Origin: Spirochaetales bacterium
GTDB taxonomy: Bacteria > Spirochaetota > Spirochaetia > Treponematales > Treponemataceae
DNA: 44,959 nucleotides
Reading direction: 5' to 3'
Assembly: GCA_016929605.1 (NCBI GenBank)
Contig: JAFGIM010000151.1
Span: forward strand, 1 to 44,959
Shown here: one piece after another, positions 1 through 8,800 of the stretch
Layout: every line of letters starts with the position of its first letter
Numbering within the stretch: position 1 is the first letter of the stretch
Translations under genes and position numbers: made by a program
The notes under the pieces: model-generated
Told to the model about the DNA's origin: nothing
What the model saw: only the letters and a program-made list of their open reading frames with translations
The model's database searches: none

Positions 1-292
1 GACGTTTGGCAAAAGAAAGAGCAAGATCGCGGGAAAGACAAAGGGCGTCGTACAGGGCCGGCTTGTCTTTTTTCATTTTTTGTTCGGCGTCGGCAAGCAT
101 GGCAGGATCAACTTCAAAGGAAGCAGGATTTGCCCGATCAAAACGAGAAGCACATTCGCGTACCGCCTCATCGCCTCTATCCCGTACCGACGAAAGGATT
201 CCGCGCACTACCTCTACAGCGTCTTCAAGCCGGCGAATCGAATAAAAAGAATCCGGAATTTCCCGGCTCGTTACGGTGCGGATTACAGACAT
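1..292 (-). CDS. hisD: Histidinol dehydrogenase, N-terminal part (runs off window start)
   Basis: Reverse-strand translation from ATG at 292: MSVIRTVTSREIPDSFYSIRRLEDAVEVVRGILSSVRDRGDEAVRECASRFDRANPASFEVDP..., the typical HisD N-terminus; directly downstream of the hisA-IE ORF. Absent from the ORF track because it is partial. Confidence 0.85.
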   Translation of the reverse strand, partial: MSVIRTVTSREIPDSFYSIRRLEDAVEVVRGILSSVRDRGDEAVRECASRFDRANPASFEVDPAMLADAEQKMKKDKPALYDALCLSRDLALSFAKR

Positions 293-307
293 AGGAAATC
301 CTCCTCT

Positions 308-1594
308 CTACTTCTTGTGCCGCTTGTCGAGTTCATCCAGCACATCTTGCCAGCTAACACCCTCGCGGTACATTAACACATTCATAAAATACAAAAGGTC
401 CGCTACTTCCCATACCACATCGTCTTTTCCTTCTGCCTCGATCAGCTCTTCAGCTTCCTCTTCAATCTTTTCCCGAACTCTTTCGGCAGTCAGGGTTGCG
501 GTGTACGAGCCGGGCCGAGGATTGGCAAATCGATCTGCGATGATACTCGAAAGAAAGGGAAGGCTATACGGCCGATCCGCCGTGGTTTGAAAGCACGTCC
601 ATGCCCCCGTGTGACACGTGGGTCCGGCAGGCCGAACTGTGGCAAGAATGGTGTCGCGGTCGCAGTCGACCCGCAAACGTACCACCGAAAGGGTGTTCCC
701 TGATGTTTCGCCCTTTGTCCAAAGCTTTGAACGGGAGCGGCTCCAAAAGGTAAGATTTCCGTTTTCAAATGTTTTAGCCAAGGCCTCACGATTGGCATAG
801 CCAACCATAAGCACTTCGCCACTTTCCGCCTGTGCAACCACAGGAAGCAATGCCTCTTTTTCCCAATCAAGGCAGGAGATAAATCCGTCGGCAAGAGAAA
901 CCTTGCCAGTATACAAGGCCATACCAAGCTGAACATCGCAGCCCAGTCGCTCAAGGGCAACAACCTCATCAACGGTAGAAACACCACCGGCTACAACAAG
1001 CCGGCACGATACCGCCTGACGAAGCTTGGTAACTAGATCAAGGTCTATGCCGGTCATTGTACCTTCGCGCTCTACGCAGGTAAACAACAGCTCGCTCGCC
1101 CATTTTTCAACTGCTTGAGCGCCCTCTACCAAATCAATACCCGCACTCTCCGTCCATCCCTTAACCGCTATCTTTCCATCGCGTGCGTCTACCGACACAA
1201 TAATGCGCTCTTTACCTACAGCCTGGGCAAGAGCATCAAGGAATTCCGCGTTTACGCCGGGACTACCGTCAGAAAGTGTAAACGCAGCAGAACCAATAAT
1301 AATCTTCTGAGCTCCAAGGGAGATAAGTTCCTTTGCTTTTTTTGCATCCCGAATGCCACCGCCCACGCGTACAGATCCCTGGCGCAACAGCCTCTTAAGT
1401 ATCGCAGTGTTAGCGGTTGTTCCGTCGCTTCGGGTGTTTCGGAGCGCGGCATCAAGATCAATAATGGCAACTTCGCCATACCGATCAAATTCTCGTATCA
1501 GTTCATCAGGATTATCCCGCTCGAGCACAAGATCCTTACCCTGGCGAAGCTGAACAACCTTTCCGTCTTTTAAATCAATTGAAGAGATAATCAT
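308..1594 (-). CDS. hisA-hisIE: HisA-HisI-HisE fusion: ProFAR isomerase + phosphoribosyl-AMP cyclohydrolase + phosphoribosyl-ATP pyrophosphatase
   Basis: 428 aa. N-terminal HisA barrel (IDLKDGKVVQLRQG, VGGGIRDAKKAKELISLGAQKIIIGSAA, SVDARDGKIAVKGW, VVAGGVSTVDEV); then HisI (VLMVGYANREALAKTFENGNLTFWSRSRSKLWTKGETSGNTLSV, CDRDTILATVRPAGPTCHTG); then HisE (EEEAEELIEAEGKDDVVWEVADLLYFMNVLM). Confidence 0.93.
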   Translation of the reverse strand: MIISSIDLKDGKVVQLRQGKDLVLERDNPDELIREFDRYGEVAIIDLDAALRNTRSDGTTANTAILKRLLRQGSVRVGGGIRDAKKAKELISLGAQKIIIGSAAFTLSDGSPGVNAEFLDALAQAVGKERIIVSVDARDGKIAVKGWTESAGIDLVEGAQAVEKWASELLFTCVEREGTMTGIDLDLVTKLRQAVSCRLVVAGGVSTVDEVVALERLGCDVQLGMALYTGKVSLADGFISCLDWEKEALLPVVAQAESGEVLMVGYANREALAKTFENGNLTFWSRSRSKLWTKGETSGNTLSVVRLRVDCDRDTILATVRPAGPTCHTGAWTCFQTTADRPYSLPFLSSIIADRFANPRPGSYTATLTAERVREKIEEEAEELIEAEGKDDVVWEVADLLYFMNVLMYREGVSWQDVLDELDKRHKK

Positions 1595-1611
1595 CGTGTA
1601 TTTCCTTAAAA

Positions 1612-2229
1612 CTAGTGTGTAAGGGTACCCTTGGTACTCGGAATCGCACCGCCTGTGCGGGCATCGATAGATACCGCCTGCCGGATAGCGCGAGAAGCGG
1701 CTTTAAACGCAGCCTCAATCTTGTGATGATCGCTGCGCCCGCGTAATATATCCAGATGCAAGTTGCACTTGGCTCCCGCAGTAAATCCTTGCCAAAAATC
1801 ATCGACAGTATCAGTTTGAAACGCGGCAGAAGGATCACCGGAAGCAACAAGAGCTGCTCCGCTCAAGGTAAGAGAGCATTCAAGCCAGGGCCGTCCGCCA
1901 AAATCAACCGCAGCACGGGCGAGTGTCTCATCCATGGGGTAGATGCAAAATCCCGAGCGGAAAATTCCTGCACGCGTACCAAGAGCGCGATCAAAGGCTT
2001 GACCCAAACTGATACCGGTATCCTCCACAAGATGGTGCTGATCTACTTCCAAATCTCCTTGCAAGGAACCGGAAAGATCAAAGAGACCGTGCTTGCAAAA
2101 AGAAGAGAGCATATGAGACAAGAATCCGATGGGACAATCCACCGAACAGATACCTGTTCCATCCAGATTCAGCGTCAGGTTAATCTGTGTCTCCCCGGTT
2201 TTCCGCTCAATGCACGCAATCCGTTCCAT
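1612..2229 (-). CDS. hisB: Imidazoleglycerol-phosphate dehydratase
   Basis: 205 aa; RKTGETQINLTLNLDGTG, GFLSHMLSSFCKHGLFDL, VDQHHLVEDTGISLGQAFDRAL, RSDHHKIEAAFKAASRAIRQA. Confidence 0.95.
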   Translation of the reverse strand: MERIACIERKTGETQINLTLNLDGTGICSVDCPIGFLSHMLSSFCKHGLFDLSGSLQGDLEVDQHHLVEDTGISLGQAFDRALGTRAGIFRSGFCIYPMDETLARAAVDFGGRPWLECSLTLSGAALVASGDPSAAFQTDTVDDFWQGFTAGAKCNLHLDILRGRSDHHKIEAAFKAASRAIRQAVSIDARTGGAIPSTKGTLTH

Positions 2230-2246
2230 CTTGTCTCCTCCGCCGG

Positions 2247-3113
2247 TTAGGGCATTACCTTTCGCAATTCATATTCCAAAATATCAGTAGCCCCCAAGGC
2301 CTTAAGCTTGGGCATCAACAGGGGCACTTCGCTTTTCTTGACAACAATCTTAATAGCATATCCATCATCCCCATAGAGGGGGGCCACCGTCGGACTCTTC
2401 ATGGCAGGAATACCACTGACTAAATCAGAGAACCGGGCCTTGGAAACATTCATCTCGAGCATCACCCGATTACGCGCTGCAAGGGCTGCTTCAAAAAGCA
2501 TCTTGAGCTCCTGAATCTTCTTGCTCTTCTGGGGATTCGCCATAGCCTCTTTAGAGGCAAACATCCTGGTGGAGCTTTCCATGATAGTGTCGATAATTCG
2601 TAAACCATTTTCCTGAAGAGTTCTGCCAGTTGCGGTGTTGTCGATAATCATGTCCGCATCGTCCGGAGGAAACACCTCGGTGGCGCCATAGGTACGGACG
2701 ATAAGATAATTCAGTTTTTCTTTTTTAAGCCATACCTCGGCGTTATTCACATACTCGGTAGCAACAATCATTCGCTTGGATCTAAGGGTCGCGTCATCAA
2801 TTTCGGAAGGAACTGCAGCAACGATGCGGACCTTGTCAAAACCCAGATCCATCACCTCAACCACATCTGCCCCTGTTTCTCGAATCCAGTCAATTCCCGT
2901 AAATCCAATATCATGTGCCCCCAGTTCCAGGAGCTTGCCGATATTCTGAGGCTTCATTACCTTTGCCTCAAGATCATCCTGATTAACTATGGGGCGATAG
3001 GTGCGGTCCGGCAAATAAATAGAAATCCCCGCCTCGGCAAACATAGCCGCGACGTTTTCATAAATACGTCCCTTCGGCAGCAAAATCTTGAGCTTGTCCA
3101 TACAATCCTCCAC
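2247..3113 (-). CDS. hisG: ATP phosphoribosyltransferase, long form with C-terminal regulatory domain (likely start ATG at 3101)
   Basis: KILLPKGRIYENVAAMFAEAGI, IGFTGIDWIRETGADVVEVMDLGFDKVRIVAAVP; C-terminal PTVAPLYGDDGYAIKIVVKKSEVPLLMPKLKALGATDILEYELRKVMP. Confidence 0.93.
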   Translation of the reverse strand: MEDCMDKLKILLPKGRIYENVAAMFAEAGISIYLPDRTYRPIVNQDDLEAKVMKPQNIGKLLELGAHDIGFTGIDWIRETGADVVEVMDLGFDKVRIVAAVPSEIDDATLRSKRMIVATEYVNNAEVWLKKEKLNYLIVRTYGATEVFPPDDADMIIDNTATGRTLQENGLRIIDTIMESSTRMFASKEAMANPQKSKKIQELKMLFEAALAARNRVMLEMNVSKARFSDLVSGIPAMKSPTVAPLYGDDGYAIKIVVKKSEVPLLMPKLKALGATDILEYELRKVMP

Positions 3114-3131
3114 TCTCGTTACAATTTTTTA

Positions 3132-3170
3132 GAAAAAAAAAGCCGCTGTTCCCTGGCGGGCACAGCGGCT
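3132..3170 (-). terminator. his attenuator: intrinsic terminator upstream of hisG
   Basis: Minus strand AGCCGCTGT-GCCCGCCAGGGA-ACAGCGGCT followed by TTTTTTTTT: perfect 9-bp stem plus T-tract, between the leader peptide and hisG. Confidence 0.92.
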
Positions 3171-3196
3171 GCTGTTATATGCTTACAGCGTCACCG
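3166..3196 (-). promoter_or_regulatory. Predicted his antiterminator hairpin (2:3)
   Basis: Minus strand CGGTGACGCTGTAAGCATATAACAGCAGCCG: CGGU/GCCG plus GCUGU/ACAGC pairs; captures the AGCCG needed for the terminator 5' arm. Confidence 0.7.
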
Positions 3197-3202
3197 ATTA
3201 CC

Positions 3203-3262
3203 TCAGCCCGGAATGGCACAGGAGGAAACATGATGATGGTGAAACGCCTTGAAAATATTCAC
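3203..3262 (-). CDS. hisL: his leader peptide, (fM)NIFKAFHHHHVSSCAIPG, with four consecutive His codons
   Basis: GTG AAT ATT TTC AAG GCG TTT CAC CAT CAT CAT GTT TCC TCC TGT GCC ATT CCG GGC TGA on the minus strand, followed by pairing segments and terminator before hisG. Too short for the ORF track. Confidence 0.85.
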   Translation of the reverse strand: MNIFKAFHHHHVSSCAIPG

Positions 3263-3298
3263 GGGAATAGTAAAACATGAATGGCTAAATGGTGTCAA
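3263..3298 (-). promoter_or_regulatory. Putative his operon promoter
   Basis: Minus strand TTGACA - 18 nt - TTTACT (17 nt to TTTTAC), 6 nt before the leader GTG. Confidence 0.6.
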
Positions 3299-3313
3299 TA
3301 CAGGATTCTCCGT

Positions 3314-3347
3314 TTGACAGACAGGACGGACTGCCGTACGATAAGCC
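3314..3347 (+). promoter_or_regulatory. Putative argA promoter
   Basis: TTGACA (3314-3319), 17 nt spacer, TACGAT (3337-3342), then 5 nt to ATG at 3348. Confidence 0.6.
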
Positions 3348-4670
3348 ATGATGCATACAGAACGGATTCGCGATGTAATCCGCTACATACGAAAATTCAA
3401 GGGTTCTACCATTGTTATTCAAATTGACGATTGTCTGGTAGATGCCTCTCTTTTCTCAGGACATATTCACGATCTGGCACTCCTGTATGAAACTGGAATT
3501 CGCATTATCCTGGTTCCCGGCGCTAAAAATCACATCTCGCAGGTCCTCGATTCCTACGGAGTACAATGGACAATGCACGACGGTGTTCGAGTAACAAGCG
3601 ACGAAGGAATGAACTTTATCAAAATGGCGGCCTTTGATATCTCTAACCGTATCATGACACGGCTATCAGGCGAAAAACTCACCGCTGTCATTGGCAACTG
3701 GGTTCGTGCGCGTGGCCGGGGCGTTATAGACGGTCTTGATTACGGAAGCGCTGGCCTGGTCGAGAAAATTCAAATCGAGTCCCTTAACCGTGCCCTGGAC
3801 GACGGCTTTATTCCCATTATCCCCTGTATCGGTTGGACTTCCACCGGTAAACCCTACAATATCTCCTCTACAGAGCTTGCCGTCGCCACCGCAATAGCGG
3901 TAAAGGCAGAGAAACTGTTCTTTGTCGCCAAGGGAGCGACTATCTCGATTAACGATTACGATCTCCTTCCCACCACAGCCGCATCTCCGGAAGGCCGACT
4001 TGCCGCTATCTCGGTAGACGATATTCCTGCCTTTATTACGGCAAATAAAGATGTGGTAAATCCGGCCTTTCCCACCGAGACGCTTATTGAGCTTTTGGAA
4101 CAGGGTCGCGACGCCTGCCTTGGAGGGGTAACCCGCTCGCACATCCTGGATGGAAACATCGATGGGGTCTTACCCGCGGAGGTTTTTTCCGATCTGGGAT
4201 CGGGAACCATGATATTCAAAAACAATTATGGTACCTTCCGACCCATGACCAGGGACGACATCCCTGCGGTCCTATCCCTTATGAATCCCTTTGTAGAGAA
4301 AAAGATCCTTTTACCCCGTTCCTCCGAGGAGCTTGAGCAAAAAGCCCAAGATTTTATGGTATACGAGATTGATGGCGGAATCCGTGCCTGCGCAGCCCTC
4401 CATGTATATCACGGCAATACCGGAGAAATAGCCGCCCTGGCGGTGGACGAAGCCTATGCCCACATGGGAATTGGCCCGCGTCTCATGAACCTACTCATTG
4501 AACGGGGTAAAAATGCAGGATTCAAGGCAATTTTTGTGTTAACTACACAAACAGCAGACTGGTTTGAGCGTTTTGGATTCAAATCAGCCGAAATCGCTCG
4601 TCTTCCAGCTGAACGCAAGGAAAAATGGAGGGCAGATCGAGGATCCAAGGTTCTTTTTTTAGATTTCTAA
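3348..4670 (+). CDS. argA: Amino-acid N-acetyltransferase (N-acetylglutamate synthase), kinase-like + GNAT domains
   Basis: 440 aa; AAK domain (LVPGAKNHISQVLDSYGV, IPIIPCIGWTSTGKPYNISSTELAVATAIAVKAEKLFFV) plus C-terminal GNAT (GEIAALAVDEAYAHMGIGPRLMNLLIERGKNAGFKAIFVLTTQTADWFERFGF). Confidence 0.9.
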   Translation: MMHTERIRDVIRYIRKFKGSTIVIQIDDCLVDASLFSGHIHDLALLYETGIRIILVPGAKNHISQVLDSYGVQWTMHDGVRVTSDEGMNFIKMAAFDISNRIMTRLSGEKLTAVIGNWVRARGRGVIDGLDYGSAGLVEKIQIESLNRALDDGFIPIIPCIGWTSTGKPYNISSTELAVATAIAVKAEKLFFVAKGATISINDYDLLPTTAASPEGRLAAISVDDIPAFITANKDVVNPAFPTETLIELLEQGRDACLGGVTRSHILDGNIDGVLPAEVFSDLGSGTMIFKNNYGTFRPMTRDDIPAVLSLMNPFVEKKILLPRSSEELEQKAQDFMVYEIDGGIRACAALHVYHGNTGEIAALAVDEAYAHMGIGPRLMNLLIERGKNAGFKAIFVLTTQTADWFERFGFKSAEIARLPAERKEKWRADRGSKVLFLDF

Positions 4671-4731
4671 ATTTTTTTCTTGTTTTTTACAAATACCGGA
4701 CCTATCATTCCTTTGTATATAAAAAGGAGTC

Positions 4732-5835
4732 ATGAGTATGTCCGAAGCCGATCCCGCTGCCCGAATTATCCTTGAAGATGGTACTGAATTTGAAGGCGTT
4801 TCCCGAGCCTGGCATCACTCTTCTGCCGGAGAGATTCTTGTGTATACGGGAGAAACCGGGCTTCCAGCCCTCCTCACCGATCCAGCCCTGAAAGGTGCAA
4901 TCCTGGTGTTAACCCGTCCAGTTGCGGGCGTTACCGGCATACCGGACGAAGAAAACGACACCCTCGCCCTTGGCACTACCGTTGAATCAGCAGAAGTTCA
5001 AATCGCCGGATTAGTATGCTCATCCCTATCCCTGGAAAGTTATCACTATCGTTCAAAAAAGACCCTTGCCAGATGGCTTAAACGCCACCAAATCCCCGTT
5101 ATCAGCGGTATAGACACCTCTGCCCTGGTTCGCCGAATTAACCTCAGGGGCAATCTACGGGCAAAGATTCTGGTATCCCAGGCCCCGGACATTTCTTTTA
5201 GCGCTGCCAAAACCGGGGAGGTTGCGCTTCAATCATCGGTAAAACGAACAATTGTATACGGTACCGGACCCAAACGCATTCTGGTCATCGATTGCGGGGC
5301 GCGTAACTCTGTCATCAGAAGCCTGGTTACCCCTCGAACCTCTGTTATCCGCGTCCCGGCCGCATCGGACTGGAGCTCCCTTGACTGTGACGGCATTGTC
5401 GTTGCCGGGGGACCTGGGGATCCAACCACCTGCGAAAAGGCTATTTCCATCCTTTCACAAAAACTCTCACTATCAATCCCTATATTCGCAACAGGCCAAG
5501 GGGCAGTTATCCTGGGAATCGCAGCTGGAGGAGCGGCCTATCGTATGGCCCGTGGGCACCACAGCCCTTCTGTACCCTGTGTCTGCCTGGAAACAGGCCG
5601 CTGTTATCTAACCGCTCAAAATCATGGATATGGAATCCGTTCAGACTCCCTTCCTTCCGGATGGGATCCGCTCTTTCTTAATAACGCAGATCAATCCCTC
5701 GAGGGCTTCTCCACAAAAAAAGGCCTAATCAAGGGGGTTCTCTTTCAGCCGGAAGGCCACCCCGGTCCACATGAAACGGATTTTCTTTGGACAGAGTTTG
5801 TACAGCTTGTAGACAATGGAGGACCCCAGGCATGA
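4732..5835 (+). CDS. carA: Carbamoyl-phosphate synthase small subunit-like protein lacking the glutaminase Cys/His
   Basis: CarA fold signatures (ILEDGTEFEGV, GIDTSALVRRIN, GGPGDPTTCEKA, LTAQNHGYGI, PGPHE), but nucleophile elbow is FATGQGAV instead of GICLGHQ and catalytic His position reads Gln. SD aaaggag upstream. Confidence 0.85.
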   Translation: MSMSEADPAARIILEDGTEFEGVSRAWHHSSAGEILVYTGETGLPALLTDPALKGAILVLTRPVAGVTGIPDEENDTLALGTTVESAEVQIAGLVCSSLSLESYHYRSKKTLARWLKRHQIPVISGIDTSALVRRINLRGNLRAKILVSQAPDISFSAAKTGEVALQSSVKRTIVYGTGPKRILVIDCGARNSVIRSLVTPRTSVIRVPAASDWSSLDCDGIVVAGGPGDPTTCEKAISILSQKLSLSIPIFATGQGAVILGIAAGGAAYRMARGHHSPSVPCVCLETGRCYLTAQNHGYGIRSDSLPSGWDPLFLNNADQSLEGFSTKKGLIKGVLFQPEGHPGPHETDFLWTEFVQLVDNGGPQA

Positions 5836-8800
5836 AGCACTATCGCATCACCACACCAAAAAAAGTTCTTATCCTTGGCTCCGGAGCTCCACGAATCGGA
5901 CAAGCAGGAGAATATGACAACGCGGGCCTTCAAGCCCTCCGAGCCTTAAAAGATGGCGGCATTGCCACCGTACTTATCAATCCCAACATGACTGCTGTTC
6001 AAACATCGGCTAGTGCTGCCGATTCAATCTATTTTTTACCAGTTACTGCAGAGTTTGCCGCAAAGGTAATCGAAAAGGAACAACCTGACTCTCTTATTGT
6101 TTCCTATGGAGGAAAGGACGCTTTGTATTGCGCCCTGGAATTGGAAAAAGAAGGGATTCTGGAAAAACATTCAATTCAAATTCTGGGCACCAGCCTTAGT
6201 AATCTCGCCCTGGCGGCCAATCGCGACGAGTTTTCTCGTGCGATGAAGGCTGCCGGAATTCCTACCCCGGCATCGTTCCCCGCTGCAACCGAGGCAGAAG
6301 CAATCGAGCTTTCTAATGGTCTTTCATTTCCCGTCCTTATGCGCACTAACGGTAGCGATGAAGCGGAACTATGCAACACCCCGCAAGAACTCTCCGCCTA
6401 TTTTAACGCACACGGGCCCTTGATCCTGGAAGAATGGCTCGGAGGATGGAAGGAGATTGAATGCGTAACCGTCCGGGACGCAATGGACAACTGTGTCCTT
6501 TCCTGCACGCTGGAATGTCTCGATCCGGTTGGCATCCATTCAGGTGATTCTATTGTGGTTTCTCCCTGTCAAAGCCTTACCGACTGCGAGCTGCAAGCCA
6601 TCCGCGATACTGCCTTTGCTACAGCCCGCGCTCTTGGGGTAATTGGAGAAGTGAGCCTTCGTTTTGCCAAAGATCCCGCTTCTGCGGCCTTTCGTCTCCT
6701 GGAAGCAAATCCACGAGTATCCCGCAGCACGGCCCTGGCATCCAAAGCGACAGGAGTTCCCCTCGGCTACCTCTGTGCCCGCATAGCCTTGGGTTTTTCC
6801 TTATCCGAAACCGAAAACAAACTCTCCGGAACTGGATATCTTTGTTCAGAGCCAAGTCCGGACTATCTGGCCATCCGCATGCCCCGATGGGATTTTTCAA
6901 AGTTTAGCGGGGTCGACCCACACCTCGGTCATCGAATGAAGTCAGTTGGGGAAGCCTTGGCCTTTGGCAAAACCGTTCCCGAAGCCCTCCAAAAAGCCGC
7001 ACGTATGACAGTCCCTCGCTCAGACGGTATTGCCTGTCACCCCTTTACCTTCCGGAATATCCGCGAAGAACTAAAAAACCCGACAGATCTTAGAATATTC
7101 GCCGTATACAGCGCGCTTGCCCAAGGATGGACCGTAGAGCGTATTCACAAACACACCAGGATAGACCCCTGGTTTATCGCTGAACTCCTTCCCATACTGG
7201 ACATCGAAAACCGTCTGCGCTCGGCAAAATCCGCAAGCGATAAAGCCCTGCTCGCACAGGCTAAACAAGCGGGCTTCTCTGATAACCAGATTGCCCTCTG
7301 CATCGGAACCAGAGCGGAAAAAATCAGGGCTCTTCGCCGTGAGCTATCCCTACATCCCTTTATCAAGCAAATAGATGGCTCGGTGACTGAACACCCCTCA
7401 AAAAGCAACGTGCTCTATATGACCTACAATGCCGCATGCGACGACGTACAACCGTCAGGGAAAGGAACGGTTGTTGCGGGTTCAGGGGCCTACCACATTG
7501 GCTCAAGCCTTGAATACGATTGGTGCTGCTATCATGCTCTTAAAACCTTAAAAAAATCAGGAATTTGGGCAATTGCAATCAATAATAATCCGGCCGCGAC
7601 TTCTACAGAAAGTCAGGCAGCCGATCGTGTGTATTGCGAGGAACTTAGCCTGGAGCGAGTTCTGGATATCATGGAGGCTGAACAAGCGGACAACATCCTC
7701 ACTTCTTACGGTGGGCAGGTTGCAGGGGAACTGACCATGCCTCTCCATCGAGCAGGGATATCAGTGGGGGGAACTGACGCTGCGGATAAAGACCGAGCAG
7801 AGAATCACCACAAATTTTCCGCCCTGTGCAATGAACTTGGCATTAAGCAAAGCGAATGGGCACAAGCGCTCTCTCCCGCCTCTGCACGGGAGTGGGTCGC
7901 AAAGACCGGCTTCCCTATACTCGTTCGGCCCAATGGCGTAGAGGAGGGTCCTGCGCTTAGTGTTGCATGGGATCAAGACAGCTTTGAGGACATTATTACC
8001 AAGGCGGGCATCATAGATGCCGAAAACCCGGTAATCCTTTCGCGGTATATTGAAAACTCACGAGAAATTGAAATCGATGCGATAGCGAACAACGGTGAAA
8101 TTCTGGTGTACGCGATCAGCGAGCACATAGAAAACGCCGGTGTACATTCAGGAGACGCGACCGTTGTTCTTCCCGCACAACGCATTTATCTTTCCACCGC
8201 GCGGGCCGTTAAAAAGGCTGCACGGCGAGTTGCAGAGCGACTCAATATCACAGGCGCCTTTAACCTTCAGTTCCTTGCAAAAAGTGACGGCATTATGGCT
8301 ATTAGCTGCACAGCCCGAGCAAGCCGCTCTTTACCCTTTTGTTCCAAGGTGTTTGGAACTGACATGGTAGAAATGGCAGTACGCGCTCAGATGGGCCTGG
8401 AGGTAAAGCGGGTGGACGGCTCGCAGCTTGATCTTGACTACGTTGGGGTCAGGGCTGCGCAATTTAGCTACTCCAGATTAAAGGGAGCAGACCCGGTCGC
8501 AGGCGTTACCATGGCAAGCACCGGGGAAGCCGGATGCCTTGGCCGAGGTGTTCGCGATGCGTTTATGAAGGCCTTTCTTTCAACCGGATACCGCATCCCC
8601 ATGCGTACGATTTTGTTATCAACCGGACCAATCGAAGACAAGGTTGATTTTATCGACAGCGCCAAAAAACTATTAGCGATGGGATATCGCCTTGCTGCCT
8701 CTGGAGGCACTGCCCGATTCCTTAAAAACAACGGGATTTATGCACAACCTTTGGCATGGCCTCTAGAAAACAAAAAGCCGAATATTGAAGATGCACTTCG

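Noticed and set aside
3230-3280. Plus-strand mini-ORF MMMVKRLENIHGNSKT preceded by a strong-looking AGGAGG
   Set aside because: It is the antisense of the his leader. The hairpin in this interval has its T-tract on the minus strand and the His codon run, pairing segments and hisG adjacency all support the minus-strand reading. The AGGAGG is the complement of leader codons.
3666-4142. Long antisense ORFs listed in the track (e.g. 3666-4142 minus, 9524-10198 minus, 21251-21847 minus, 1115-1573 plus)
   Set aside because: Each lies wholly opposite a well-supported gene, with low-complexity or non-protein-like composition and no family motifs; treated as spurious.
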